From Thorsellia anophelis DSM 18579 (GTDB lineage Bacteria > Pseudomonadota > Gammaproteobacteria > Enterobacterales > Thorselliaceae): 64,000 nt of DNA. The first letter of the stretch is position 1. Each line of letters begins with the position of its first letter. The translations under genes were made by a program, and so were the position numbers. The notes beneath the pieces are model-generated. The model ran no database searches. It worked only from the letters and a program-made list of their open reading frames with translations, and was not told where the DNA came from. The stretch lies in the NCBI RefSeq assembly GCF_900111395.1, contig NZ_FOHV01000006.1, forward strand, positions 1 to 64,000, given 5' to 3'. Positions 46,441-56,583 of this stretch are shown here, piece by piece.

Positions 46441-47928
46441 TTATAGCATTTTTTCTGAATTATTCTTTGCTAATTCGTAGGCTGCTAATGTCTGTTTACG
46501 CGCTTCTTTGTGCACAACAATAGGTCTAGGATAGTGAGGTGAACGACTAAACCCATGTTCATAAGGTGCATGAATAGCTTTATTTGATAGTTCTGATAGC
46601 TCTGGAACAAAACGCCTAATAAACTCTCCATTTTCATCAAACCTTTCGCTTTGTGTAGTGGGATTAAATATTCTAAAATAAGGTGCGGCATCACATCCGG
46701 TGGAAGCTGCCCATTGCCATCCACCATTATTGGCAGCAAAATCTCCATCAATCAGTTTTGACATAAAGTATTGCTCTCCTAGCCGCCAATCAATTAATAA
46801 ATCTTTAACTAAGAAGCTTGCAACAATCATCCTTAACCTATTATGCATCCAGCCTGTCTGATTAAGCTGCCTCATAGCTGCATCAACGATAGGGTATCCA
46901 GTTTGACCATTTTTCCAAGCTTCTAATTGCTTAGCGTCATTATTCCATTTCACATTATCAGTCCAAGCTATCATGGGTTTGTGTTTAACCAAAAATGGAA
47001 ACATCACAATCAAATGGCGATAAAACTCTCTCCATATAAGTTCATTTAACCAGCAAAATGCACCTGAATCTTTATCTTCAAATACATTAGGGCAGTTTAA
47101 CATCATCCTTCTTACGCATTGTCGTGGTGATAAAATACCATACACTAAATAAGCTGATAATTGACTCGTCCCATCGTAAGCAGGAAAGTCACGCTTAGAG
47201 CCATACTCTGTAAGATGATTCTCACAAAAACCTCGAAGCCGCTTGATAGCTTCATCCTCACCTATTTTAGGCATAGCGTCAATCACGCTCTGAGGTGTGA
47301 TAGTTTTATAATAGTCTATCATTGCTTCAATGACATTAAGACTATTTACTTGGTATTGATTGAGTGCAAATGGATGATCTAACCTTCTTTCTTTAGGCGC
47401 AGTATCAACATGAATATCTTGGTCTGTCAATTCTTTTAAAAAAGCATTTCTAAAAGGTGTGTAGACACGGAACATCTCACCATTTAAAGTTAATACTCTT
47501 CCAGGTTTAATTAATACACTATCGTCATAAGTGTTTACGTTTATTCTATTTAAGCGTTCATTAAGGCGCTTTATTAACTGTTTATCACGTAATTGTTCAT
47601 TAATTTCATATTGTTTATTAAAATAGATACTCGTTACACTAAGCTTATTAATTAAATTAATGACTTCATCAACTGATGCGCCAAAATCTGTTGAATCAAT
47701 TGTGATTAATGGGATGCCTTTAGCATCTAGAGCACTCCATAACGCCTTAACGTGCTGTGCCATGAAGTACCCGCCACCAGGAGACTGATGATGAAGTTTT
47801 GATTGTATTGGTGTGTGAACAAACAATCCAATCACAATAGCTGACTCATCCTCACAAGCAGCAGTCAGTGCTCGATTATCAGTCATTCTTAAATCATGTC
47901 GAAACCAAACTAAATGGATATTTCTCAC
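46441..47928 (-). CDS. phrB: Deoxyribodipyrimidine photolyase (CPD photolyase)
   Basis: 495 residues (E. coli PhrB 472). Light-driven repair of cyclobutane pyrimidine dimers, using FADH- plus an antenna chromophore. N-terminal antenna domain: LVWFRHDLRMTDNRAL. C-terminal FAD domain: TSQLSAYLVYGILSPRQCV, ELIWREFYRHL, GQTGYPIVDAAMRQLNQTGW, HNRLRMIVASFLVKDLLIDW, DGDFAANNGGWQWAASTG, CDAAPYFRIFNPTTQ, including the electron-transfer Trp positions. It starts with GTG at 47928, overlapping the ydiJ stop by four bases (GTGA), so it is translationally coupled to ydiJ. Such a pairing is not the E. coli arrangement. Confidence 0.95.
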   Translation of the reverse strand: MRNIHLVWFRHDLRMTDNRALTAACEDESAIVIGLFVHTPIQSKLHHQSPGGGYFMAQHVKALWSALDAKGIPLITIDSTDFGASVDEVINLINKLSVTSIYFNKQYEINEQLRDKQLIKRLNERLNRINVNTYDDSVLIKPGRVLTLNGEMFRVYTPFRNAFLKELTDQDIHVDTAPKERRLDHPFALNQYQVNSLNVIEAMIDYYKTITPQSVIDAMPKIGEDEAIKRLRGFCENHLTEYGSKRDFPAYDGTSQLSAYLVYGILSPRQCVRRMMLNCPNVFEDKDSGAFCWLNELIWREFYRHLIVMFPFLVKHKPMIAWTDNVKWNNDAKQLEAWKNGQTGYPIVDAAMRQLNQTGWMHNRLRMIVASFLVKDLLIDWRLGEQYFMSKLIDGDFAANNGGWQWAASTGCDAAPYFRIFNPTTQSERFDENGEFIRRFVPELSELSNKAIHAPYEHGFSRSPHYPRPIVVHKEARKQTLAAYELAKNNSEKML

Positions 47929-50900
47929 GTTCTATTTTTCTCAAGCAAGGTTATCAGGGCTTCTATTGGGTGTTTTAATGAGAGCTCAGCAAATCGCTTT
48001 ACCTGACTTCTACAAGAATAACCGGTTGCTAATGCGCGACTTGTATCTAATTTGTCTAATTCAATAGCCCAAGAAAGATTAAAAAGCGCTTTAGTTGTAT
48101 GACTATTTACCACCTCATGTCCGTATGTCCCAGCCATCCCACAACATCCTGTTTGAACAGTTACAAGTTCTTGACCAAACTGTTTAAATATAGCTTGCCA
48201 ATCAGAGCTACTGTTAGGTGCCTTGGCACCTTCTGTACAGTGCAAAAATAATGACCAAGGTAACTGAGTGTCAGTCTGAGGACTGTTTTGTACTATTTTT
48301 GTTGCTTTAATTTTTTCAAACTCAGCTGAAGATATCAAATTAACTAACCATTCTTGAACTAGTTGTACTCTAAACTCACCTCTATCAGTCCCTAAAGCAT
48401 GATGATATTCATCTCGATAGCATAGTACTAAAGCTGCATCTATACCTATCATAGGAATATTCAATTTAGCAATTCTATTGAGGTAACTCGCCGTAGATTT
48501 AGCTGTGTTATAAAACTTATCTAGCATTCCCTTGACATGTTGAGCCTTACCATTTGGTTTAAAAGGTAATAGCACTGGCTTGTAACCTAGTAGATCAATA
48601 AAATGAACTAATTTGCATAATACGTCTGCTTCATAGAAACTTGTAAATGGGTCTTGCACAATTAGCACATACTGACTCAACGCTTTAGGTGTTAGCATTT
48701 CAAGCTGTGTAACTGACATAAATGCAGTTGGATGTGTTTTTAATGTTTGCTTTAATGTTGGATAACTTAATAATGGTAAATCTGTCATACCTAGTATACG
48801 CTTAGTCATTGTGCTAGAGACTGATTGTCTCATCAAAAAATTAATGACCTTAGGGATCTTAGCCATAATAGGTGTAATTTGTTCAACTTTCGCAAAAAAA
48901 TGGTCCGCAATAGGCCTGCTATAACGCGAGTGGTATAGATGCAAAAATTGTGCCTTAAACTGAGGGACATCGATTTTAATTGGACATTGAGAGGCGCAAG
49001 CCTTACAAGATAGACATCCATCCATGGACGCTTTCACTTCATGAGAAAAATCATATTCCCCTTTTTCTTTAGATGCTTGATTTTTTATCTTTTGAACTAA
49101 TGTTCTAAATTGGCTTATGCCTGTTCGACTCATCCATGTTGCTTTATTATCTACCTTAAGAGCTAAGTCCATATTTTCAGGCGTAAATCCTGCTTCAGAA
49201 AGCAATCTCAACCATTCACGCACAATCCCTGCTCTCCCTTTTGGTGAATGAAGTCTATTTGAACTCACTTTCATTGAAGGACACATCACACTATGCTTAT
49301 CATAATTAAAGCACAATCCATTGCCATTACATTCTAATGCGCCAATAAAACGATCTCGAGTCTGAATTGGAATTTGCCTATCAAATGTTGCTCTTTTCTG
49401 TGCATCAATCCTCATAAGATGTGCTTCATCTTGCGCTAAAGGCGTACAAATTTTACCTGGGTTGATTCGATTCTTAGGATCAAAGGCAGCCTTTATGCGA
49501 CGTAACTCAGTGTAAAGTTCCATTCCAAAAAAATCAGGGCTAAACTGCGCCCTATAGCCCTTACCATGCTCACCCCATAAAAGGCCACCATATTTTTGGG
49601 TGAGTTTTACAACCTCTTCTGTTATCTCATTTAACAGCAATTCTTGCTGAGGATTATAAAGATCGAGTGCAGGTCTGACATGTAATACACCTGCATCAAC
49701 ATGACCAAACATACCATAACTCAGTCCATGTTTATCAAGCAATGCTCTAAATTCAAGTATATAGTCTGCTAGTACATCAGGCGGCACGCAAGTATCTTCA
49801 ACAAAAGCAATTGGTTTAGCTTGTCCTTTAGCATTGCCAAGTAATCCAACAGCTTTTTTCCGCATCGCATAGACGCGTTCAATTTCAGCGACACTTTCAC
49901 AAATTTTATAGCCCAATACCCCTGTAGACTCAACCATGGATTGTTTAAGCATGCTGACTAAATTTTCAACTTGGCGATTGATTAAATCCTCATCATCACC
50001 TGCAAACTCAACCATGTTTAAACCAAGAATCAAATCTGTATTTTCAATTCCTTTTACAAGTTCACTTACTGATTGCCAAACTATATCTTCTTTAGCCAAA
50101 TTTAAAACTTTTGAGTCAATTGTTTCGACAGAGAGTGCATTAGCAGCTAGCATATTAGGAGCTGCTCTGAGTGCCGAATCAAATGAATCATAATTGATGT
50201 TAATTAACCTGCGTACTTTCGGAATCTTAGTGATATTTAATTTTGCTTCAGTAATAAATGCAAGTGTCCCCTCTGAGCCTGATAGAATACGACACATATC
50301 AAAATACTGAAGATTATCGTCTAATACATTTTTAATATCATAACCTGTCAAAAAACGATTAAGCGGAGGGAATTTTTCTAATATTAACTCTCTTTGTTCT
50401 ATACATCGACTTGTTACCGTTGCATAAAGCTGACCGATGAAACTTTTATTTTCAGCAAGTTTTTTAGCTAACTCTATCGTCATTTTTTCAGTATCTAGCA
50501 GTTCACCAGAGATAAGTACGCTTCTTAATCCTAGGACATGATCGGATGTTTTACCATAGACAACTGAACCCTGACCTGAAGCATCTGTATTTATCATACC
50601 ACCAATTGTCGCTCGGTTACTTGTTGATAGCTCTGGTGCAAAAAAATATCCATACGGCTTTAAAAATGCATTAAGTTCATCTTTAACGACGCCTGCCTCA
50701 ACTCTTACCCATCCTTCATCGACATTGATCTCGATGATTCGTTTCATATATCTAGATAAATCAACAATAATTCCCTGGTTTAGTGACTGACCATTCGTCC
50801 CAGTTCCTCCCCCTCTTGGTGTAAAAGTCAGTTTTTCAAATTCTGGCGTATTTGCTAATTGAAGCATTAAGGAAAGATCGGCTGTTGACTTTGGAAAAAT

Positions 50901-51065
50901 AACCGCTTCAGGTAGTAACTGGTAGACACTATTATCTGTTGCCATCGTGAGCCTATCAGCATAGTGAGTGGTGACATCTCCTGTAAATCCATTATCTTTC
51001 AAAATTTGTACAAATTTTTTAACAGACTGCGTAGTTAATGGCGTAGCGCTAAGCAATGGGATCAT
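47925..51065 (-). CDS. ydiJ: YdiJ-type FAD/4Fe-4S oxidoreductase (D-2-hydroxyglutarate dehydrogenase family)
   Basis: 1046 residues from ATG 51065 (MIPLLSATPL, aligning with the E. coli MIPQISQAPG start and spaced 5 bases from GAGG). Domains: FAD-binding PCMH domain with PRGGGTGTNGQSLNQG near 90-105 and TIGGMINTDASGQGSVVYGK; FAD-oxidase C-terminal domain with FGHVDAGVLHVRPALDL and GLLWGEHGKGYR; a Cys-rich segment GALECNGNGLCF; a 4Fe-4S motif CLSCKACASQCPIKIDVPQF near 660; and a C-terminal CCG-type domain with TGCCGMAGTYGHE. E. coli YdiJ is annotated as a D-2-hydroxyglutarate dehydrogenase; the exact substrate here is inferred from that. Transcribed with phrB. Confidence 0.92.
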   Translation of the reverse strand: MIPLLSATPLTTQSVKKFVQILKDNGFTGDVTTHYADRLTMATDNSVYQLLPEAVIFPKSTADLSLMLQLANTPEFEKLTFTPRGGGTGTNGQSLNQGIIVDLSRYMKRIIEINVDEGWVRVEAGVVKDELNAFLKPYGYFFAPELSTSNRATIGGMINTDASGQGSVVYGKTSDHVLGLRSVLISGELLDTEKMTIELAKKLAENKSFIGQLYATVTSRCIEQRELILEKFPPLNRFLTGYDIKNVLDDNLQYFDMCRILSGSEGTLAFITEAKLNITKIPKVRRLININYDSFDSALRAAPNMLAANALSVETIDSKVLNLAKEDIVWQSVSELVKGIENTDLILGLNMVEFAGDDEDLINRQVENLVSMLKQSMVESTGVLGYKICESVAEIERVYAMRKKAVGLLGNAKGQAKPIAFVEDTCVPPDVLADYILEFRALLDKHGLSYGMFGHVDAGVLHVRPALDLYNPQQELLLNEITEEVVKLTQKYGGLLWGEHGKGYRAQFSPDFFGMELYTELRRIKAAFDPKNRINPGKICTPLAQDEAHLMRIDAQKRATFDRQIPIQTRDRFIGALECNGNGLCFNYDKHSVMCPSMKVSSNRLHSPKGRAGIVREWLRLLSEAGFTPENMDLALKVDNKATWMSRTGISQFRTLVQKIKNQASKEKGEYDFSHEVKASMDGCLSCKACASQCPIKIDVPQFKAQFLHLYHSRYSRPIADHFFAKVEQITPIMAKIPKVINFLMRQSVSSTMTKRILGMTDLPLLSYPTLKQTLKTHPTAFMSVTQLEMLTPKALSQYVLIVQDPFTSFYEADVLCKLVHFIDLLGYKPVLLPFKPNGKAQHVKGMLDKFYNTAKSTASYLNRIAKLNIPMIGIDAALVLCYRDEYHHALGTDRGEFRVQLVQEWLVNLISSAEFEKIKATKIVQNSPQTDTQLPWSLFLHCTEGAKAPNSSSDWQAIFKQFGQELVTVQTGCCGMAGTYGHEVVNSHTTKALFNLSWAIELDKLDTSRALATGYSCRSQVKRFAELSLKHPIEALITLLEKNRT

Positions 51066-51209
51066 CATAACCTCAAACATTTACTGGCAAAGGGATTATT
51101 AATTTATAGATATAATATTAGATCAGATAAATACTATTTAATATTCAGTCACTCAATACTTAAAAAGCTGCAAAAGCAGCTTTTTAAGTTCATTAACCAT
51201 TCTTAATGA

Positions 51210-53087
51210 TTATTGTATAGAAGATGTATCAATTCCTAAATCACCAAACTCTATTTTTGCTTCTTTTCTCAAAGTAGCCATCAAGTTTGAATATAATTGC
51301 CTTACTTTAAGATTGTTTAATCTATTTTCAAAATCTTTATACTCAACGTCAGTAGGGGTAGGATATTCAATTGCATCAAGCGCAACAATAAATAAATCCC
51401 CCTGTTTATTAACTATTTGTGTATAAGTTGGTGTCCCTTCTTTTTCTGGCAAAGCGATTGCAAAAATTGATTTCAAAAACTCAATGTCCTGTCTATATTC
51501 AGCTTCTTCTGAGTTTGTGACTAATACTTGTGGGGCACTAAATTGAGTATTTAATGCTGCAAGCGCTTCGTTGTTTCCAGCTCTTAAGCCTTCTATTGCT
51601 TTATCAGCTAAAGCTTTCACTTCGTTTAATGCTTTTTCTTTTCTCAAATCTTGAGTGATGGTCTCTTTCACTTCATCTAATGTTTGGACGCGTTTTTCTC
51701 TATGATCTTCTACACGCAAAACAATAGCAGAGTCATCATTAATCGTAAGTAATTCTGAATTTTCTCTTGGTACACCTTGCGTTCCAATTAACTCTTCACT
51801 AAAAGCAGTCATCAATATTGGCTCAGAACTTAATGCTTCAGGCGCATTCGATCTATCAAAAAATTCTGTCATAGTCACTTTTAATCCTGATGCTTGAGCC
51901 ACTTTATCGAGTGATGTTTTATCATCCGCTAAAATATCACCTACTGTTTTTAACATATCGTAAAAAATATCCGAAGAACGTTCTGTTTTCATCTGTGCAA
52001 CTAATGCTTGATATTCAGGTGTATCTTTTTCCGGCATACCATCTTCAATTTCTAATAATTTCGCAATCACAAATTGATTATTGACTGAAATAATCTCTGA
52101 CAGTTGTCCGACTTGATTTAAGTTTAATTTAGCAAGTTCAGATAATGAAGGTGGCAAATCAGAAGGACTCATCATACCTATTTCACCACCGGATGCTTTT
52201 GTTCCGACATCTAAAGATTTAGCTTTAGCTAACTCAGCAAAATCAGCCCCAGCTTTAAGTTCTGTTAAAATTTGTTCCGCTTCTGTTTTAGTTGCAACTT
52301 GAATAATGCCAAAATTTTTATCAGCGATAAATTCTTGGTAAAAAGCGATAACGGCTTCATCTGAATCTTCGACTCTATTTAAAAAATCGGTTCTATTAAG
52401 TTGTACATAACTCACTTTGACCGCTTCTGGTAAGGTAAATTTAGCAGTATTATCAGTGTAAAAAGTTTTAATTTCATCTTCACTAATTGTTTGTTTGTCT
52501 AAAAACTGACTTAGTTCGATTGGTGCTTTTCGGATTGTTCTTTTTTGAAGAAGTAACTTTGCATACTCATTGACTTCGCTTGGCAACGTAAATATAGAAT
52601 CTGATATCTCTCTTGAAATCAAAGGCGTTAAATCTCTATTCCTAATATATTCTGCGAATTGATCCCCTGAGATCCCGCGATCAGTTAAAAAAGTTCTATA
52701 TTTTTCTTGATCAAAATTACCATTTTCATCTAAAAAATCAGGATACTGGCTAATAGTTGATTTGACTTGTTCATTACTAATGGTTAGATCTAACGATTTA
52801 ACATATTGAGTAATTAACAATTCATCAACAACCCCTTTTAAGATATCTGTCTTCATTTTATTAATCGCATCTTCGTCAGCATCATCTGCTAACATATAAG
52901 CACGACTTTGGAAAATTTGTTCAAATTGCTGAAGTGAAATTTCTTCAGAATTGACTTTTACGGCATAAGTTGGCGGCGAGCTTAAGTACACAAACCCTCC
53001 TGACAAAATAAATGAAAGGATAATCACTCCTATCAATATTTTGAACAAAAAATGTTGAGCCGCACCGCGGATTTTATCCATCATCAT
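51210..53087 (-). CDS. ppiD: PpiD, membrane-anchored periplasmic chaperone/PPIase-like protein
   Basis: 625 residues from ATG 53087 (MMMDKIRG); a TTG six bases earlier is unlikely. One N-terminal transmembrane helix (FLFKILIGVIILSFILSGGFVYL, about 13-35) is followed by a SurA_N-like chaperone domain (about 40-180), a parvulin domain around residues 250-350 (IIQVATKTEAEQILTELKAG, then GGEIGMMSPSDLPPSL), and a long C-terminal part with SurA-like elements. PpiD works at the SecYEG exit as a chaperone; its parvulin domain lacks activity in E. coli. It lies downstream of hupB beyond the hupB terminator, so it has its own promoter or read-through. The order tig-clpP-clpX-lon-hupB-ppiD is conserved in enterics. 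Confidence 0.95.
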   Translation of the reverse strand: MMMDKIRGAAQHFLFKILIGVIILSFILSGGFVYLSSPPTYAVKVNSEEISLQQFEQIFQSRAYMLADDADEDAINKMKTDILKGVVDELLITQYVKSLDLTISNEQVKSTISQYPDFLDENGNFDQEKYRTFLTDRGISGDQFAEYIRNRDLTPLISREISDSIFTLPSEVNEYAKLLLQKRTIRKAPIELSQFLDKQTISEDEIKTFYTDNTAKFTLPEAVKVSYVQLNRTDFLNRVEDSDEAVIAFYQEFIADKNFGIIQVATKTEAEQILTELKAGADFAELAKAKSLDVGTKASGGEIGMMSPSDLPPSLSELAKLNLNQVGQLSEIISVNNQFVIAKLLEIEDGMPEKDTPEYQALVAQMKTERSSDIFYDMLKTVGDILADDKTSLDKVAQASGLKVTMTEFFDRSNAPEALSSEPILMTAFSEELIGTQGVPRENSELLTINDDSAIVLRVEDHREKRVQTLDEVKETITQDLRKEKALNEVKALADKAIEGLRAGNNEALAALNTQFSAPQVLVTNSEEAEYRQDIEFLKSIFAIALPEKEGTPTYTQIVNKQGDLFIVALDAIEYPTPTDVEYKDFENRLNNLKVRQLYSNLMATLRKEAKIEFGDLGIDTSSIQ

Positions 53088-53157
53088 AATCAATTCACTC
53101 CATCAATTTAACCCTAATTACATCATGCAACTAGTATAAATGATCATCTCTAAAAAA

Positions 53158-53184
53158 TGAAAAAAGCGCAAAAAATCATGCGCT
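53158..53184 (-). terminator. Intrinsic terminator of hupB
   Basis: On the minus strand AGCGCA (53184-53179) and TGCGCT (53170-53165) form a 6-bp stem with an 8-base T-rich loop, followed at once by a T-run (plus-strand A bases 53158-53164, with more T beyond). It lies about 28 bases after the hupB stop. Confidence 0.85.
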
Positions 53185-53211
53185 CATAAAAAGTTAAAAT
53201 CAACTTATAAA

Positions 53212-53487
53212 TTACTTATTTACAGCTTCTTTTAATGTTTTACCTGCACGGAAACCAGGAACTTTGCTTGCAGCAATATCAATTTCAACACCTGTTTTAG
53301 GGTTTCTGCCTTTGCGAGCTGCTCTTTCACGAACATCAAAAGTACCAAAGCCAACTAATGTCACTGTGTCACCTTTTGCCAAAGCATCTGTAATTCCAGA
53401 AGTAATCGCTTCAACTGCACGTCCAGCTGCTGCTTTAGAAATTTCAGCTTTGCTTGCAATAATATCTATTAATTCAGACTTATTCAT
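53212..53487 (-). CDS. hupB: DNA-binding protein HU-beta
   Basis: 91 residues (E. coli 90). Histone-like nucleoid protein that bends DNA as a homo- or heterodimer with HU-alpha. Sequence: [20 protein letters not shown], then [20 protein letters not shown] (dimer core), the DNA-embracing arm [13 protein letters not shown] with the conserved Asn-Pro that kinks DNA, and [23 protein letters not shown] precedes the ATG by 6 bases. It sits between lon and ppiD as in E. coli and is closed by a strong terminator. Confidence 0.98.
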   Translation of the reverse strand: MNKSELIDIIASKAEISKAAAGRAVEAITSGITDALAKGDTVTLVGFGTFDVRERAARKGRNPKTGVEIDIAASKVPGFRAGKTLKEAVNK

Positions 53488-53740
53488 TATGACTTTCCTC
53501 GTTAAGTTTATAGTATAGATTTATCTCAAAGAAGGGACTACCTTCTACAGATGTGTTTCATTGTACTCGATCGCTATTTTACTCTGAATTGCTTAGAATT
53601 ACATAGCTTTTCTTTGTTTAATCTTATAATTTGATGTGAAATTTTGCTTATTAACTAAATTTTCATCAATTTGTCATGAAAAATAGGTAGATTTACGGAT
53701 AGAACCTAAGCACCTGCCGCAAATCATCCCATTATTTTAA

Positions 53741-56269
53741 TTATTTTTCAACTGAAAATCCAAATGGTGGATTAACTAATGCTGTATTTAAGACTTCATC
53801 AATAGTACTTACCGGTTTAATCTCAATTTGAGATAAGATATTAGCTGGAATATCTTCTAGATCTTTAACATTATCTATCGGTATCAAAACTGTTTTAATT
53901 CCACCTCTATGGGCTGCTAATAATTTCTCTTTAAGTCCCCCAATAGGAAGTACTTGCCCTTGTAATGTAATTTCACCGGTCATAGCCACATCTTTCTTAA
54001 CAGGATTACCTGTTAAAGAGGAGACAATTGTTGTACACATTGCAATGCCTGCGCTAGGGCCGTCTTTCGGTGTTGCGCCTTCTGGCACATGAACATGTAT
54101 GTCTCTTTTTTCATAAAAATCAGCATCAATGCTTAACGCTTCGGATTTCCCACGCACCACAGTCATGGCAGCTTGGATGGACTCTTTCATCACATCGCCT
54201 AATGAGCCAGTATAAGTCAGTTTACCCTTACCCAGCATACTTGCAGCTTCTATGTTAAGTAAGTCCCCTCCGACTTCCGTCCATGCAAGACCGGTTACTT
54301 GTCCTACTCGATTATCTTTATCTGCACGTCCATAATCAAACCGTCTAACCCCTAAATATTCAGCCAGATTTTTAGCTTTGACCCTTATTTTTTTACCAGC
54401 TTCCAGTGTTAATAATGATTTAACCGCTTTACGACAAATTTTAGAGATTTCACGCTCAAGGTTTCTCACCCCTGCTTCTCTAGTATAGTAGCGGATAATG
54501 TCCAATATGGCACTTTCTTCAATTACTATTTCAGCTTTAGTCAACCCATTTCGTTCAATTTGCTTAGTAATTAAATGATGCTTAGCAATATTTAATTTTT
54601 CATCTTCTGTATACCCTGATAATCTGATCACTTCCATTCTATCGAGTAAAGGTGCTGGGATGTTCATTGAATTTGACGTCGCAACAAACATTACATCAGA
54701 TAGATCATAATCCACATCCAAATAGTGATCATTAAACGCAATATTTTGTTCTGGATCTAACACCTCTAGCATGGCTGAAGCAGGATCACCTCGCATATCT
54801 GATGACATCTTATCTATTTCATCTAATAAGAATAAAGGATTATTTACTCTAACCTTAGCCATTTTCTGAATAAGTTTTCCTGGCATAGCACCAATATAGG
54901 TTCTTCTATGCCCTCTAATCTCAGCTTCATCTCTCACTCCGCCTAGAGCCATTCTCACATACTCACGACCAGTTGCTTTTGCAATTGACTGGCCAAGAGA
55001 TGTTTTACCTACACCAGGTGGGCCGACAAGACATAATATTGGTCCTTTAAGCTGCTTAACTCGCATTTGAACAGCTAAATACTCTAAGATGCGTTCCTTT
55101 ACTTTATCTAATCCATAATGATCTTTATTCAGCATGGTCTCAGCTTTAGCAATATCCGTTTTAATTTTACTTTTTTTAGTCCATGGCATTTGTATTAACC
55201 AATCTAAATAAGACCGTATCACTGTCGCTTCAGGTGACATAGAGGACATTGACTTCAGCTTATTTAATTCTACCATCGCCTTTTCCATGACTTTTTCAGG
55301 CATGTTAGCTTCAATAATTTTCTGATGTAATTTACCAAATTCATCATTTTCAGGATCGAGATCACCCAATTCCTTTTGAATCGCTTTTAATTGTTCATTT
55401 AAATAGTACTCTTTTTGATTCTTATCAATTTGCGATTTAACTTCTGTTCGGATTTTTTTCTCAACCTGAAGAATTTCAGCGTCAGTTGCCATCATATCTA
55501 TTAGAAACTTAAACCGAACCTCAAGTGATTCCATCTCTAAAATAGCTTGCTTATCTTTGAGTTTCATTGGCATATGAGACGCTATCATATCGCAAAGCTG
55601 AGATAAATCAGACACATCCTTAATTGTATTATTTACTTCACTTGGTATGCGTTTATTTAGTTTAATATATCCCTCAAAATGGCTTTTTAAGGTTCGAATT
55701 AATATTTCATGCTCTCTCTCATTAAGCGCCAGAGCACTCATAAGCTGTACACTTGCCATTAAATATCCAGCATCAACAGACTCTTGTATTGCAAGTACTT
55801 TAGCCCTATCTATCCCTTCAACTAAGACCTTTACCGTGCCATCAGGAAGTTTTAGCATCTGTAAAATAGTCGCAACTGTGCCGACTTGATATAAATCTTT
55901 CGCCCCTGGGTTATCAGCAGCGGCGTCTTTTTGCGAAAGCAATAGGATTTGTTTATCCCCTCTCATCGCATCATCAAGACTTAGAATTGATTTTTCCCTT
56001 CCAACAAAAAGTGGAATGACCATTTGAGGATAGACAACTACATCTCGTAATGGTAATACTGGAATTACAATTTCATCATGTGCAGCTTCTACTATTTCAG
56101 AAGTCTTTTTCTTCCGAACTGTTACTTTCTTTTGCGTAATCGCTGACTCTTCAGAATATGTGTCTGATTGGGTATTGCTTTGAGTGGATTTTATCTTGGC
56201 TGTGACTTTTCTTTTAGGCTTTTTATCAACTTCAGCCTGTTTAATGTCATTGTTATTCTCTTTGCTCAT
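53741..56269 (-). CDS. lon: ATP-dependent protease Lon, with basic N-terminal extension
   Basis: 842 residues against 784 in E. coli. The usual Lon N-domain starts only at about residue 67 (IVIPVLPLRDVVVYPQMVIP); before it lie about 60 hydrophilic residues rich in Lys, Thr, Ser and Gln (KKPKRKVTAKIKSTQSN, QKKVTVRKKKTSE). The AAA+ domain has Walker A GPPGVGKTSLGQ and Walker B LFLLDEIDKMSSD. The protease domain has the catalytic Ser in KDGPSAGIAM and the Lys in LPIGGLKEKLLAAHR. It degrades misfolded and regulatory proteins in the cytoplasm. The ribosome site at the first ATG is weak (TGAGTAA) and no other in-frame Met lies in the extension before the Lon domain, so the extension appears genuine. 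Confidence 0.96.
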   Translation of the reverse strand: MSKENNNDIKQAEVDKKPKRKVTAKIKSTQSNTQSDTYSEESAITQKKVTVRKKKTSEIVEAAHDEIVIPVLPLRDVVVYPQMVIPLFVGREKSILSLDDAMRGDKQILLLSQKDAAADNPGAKDLYQVGTVATILQMLKLPDGTVKVLVEGIDRAKVLAIQESVDAGYLMASVQLMSALALNEREHEILIRTLKSHFEGYIKLNKRIPSEVNNTIKDVSDLSQLCDMIASHMPMKLKDKQAILEMESLEVRFKFLIDMMATDAEILQVEKKIRTEVKSQIDKNQKEYYLNEQLKAIQKELGDLDPENDEFGKLHQKIIEANMPEKVMEKAMVELNKLKSMSSMSPEATVIRSYLDWLIQMPWTKKSKIKTDIAKAETMLNKDHYGLDKVKERILEYLAVQMRVKQLKGPILCLVGPPGVGKTSLGQSIAKATGREYVRMALGGVRDEAEIRGHRRTYIGAMPGKLIQKMAKVRVNNPLFLLDEIDKMSSDMRGDPASAMLEVLDPEQNIAFNDHYLDVDYDLSDVMFVATSNSMNIPAPLLDRMEVIRLSGYTEDEKLNIAKHHLITKQIERNGLTKAEIVIEESAILDIIRYYTREAGVRNLEREISKICRKAVKSLLTLEAGKKIRVKAKNLAEYLGVRRFDYGRADKDNRVGQVTGLAWTEVGGDLLNIEAASMLGKGKLTYTGSLGDVMKESIQAAMTVVRGKSEALSIDADFYEKRDIHVHVPEGATPKDGPSAGIAMCTTIVSSLTGNPVKKDVAMTGEITLQGQVLPIGGLKEKLLAAHRGGIKTVLIPIDNVKDLEDIPANILSQIEIKPVSTIDEVLNTALVNPPFGFSVEK

Positions 56270-56525
56270 TGAATTTATTACTCATTTAGTATATTCGTAT
56301 GCTGTTGTTACATCCGAATATTTGTTGATAGGGTATAGCATTTAATTGCGTCAATATACTAGATATGGGGGCAAAAAATGAATATTCAACTTTAAAATAA
56401 AAAAACAATCTACTTGCTTAAACTATTTGTCATCAAAGATAAATAAAACAATTATTTTTTGTATGAATTTTAGGTATATAAAAATTGATTGAAAAGAGTA
56501 TTGGTGAGCATTTTATCTCAATCAT

Positions 56526-56562
56526 TAAGTGTCCTAACAATTAAATCTTGTTAGAACACTTA
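56526..56562 (-). terminator. Long hairpin after clpX
   Basis: A 15-bp stem (56526-56540 with 56548-56562) that includes one G-U pair in the minus-strand RNA surrounds a 7-base loop, 22 bases beyond the clpX stop. There is no good U-run. It separates clpPX from lon. Confidence 0.6.
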
Positions 56563-56583
56563 GATTGATGCTTAGACTAAAAA

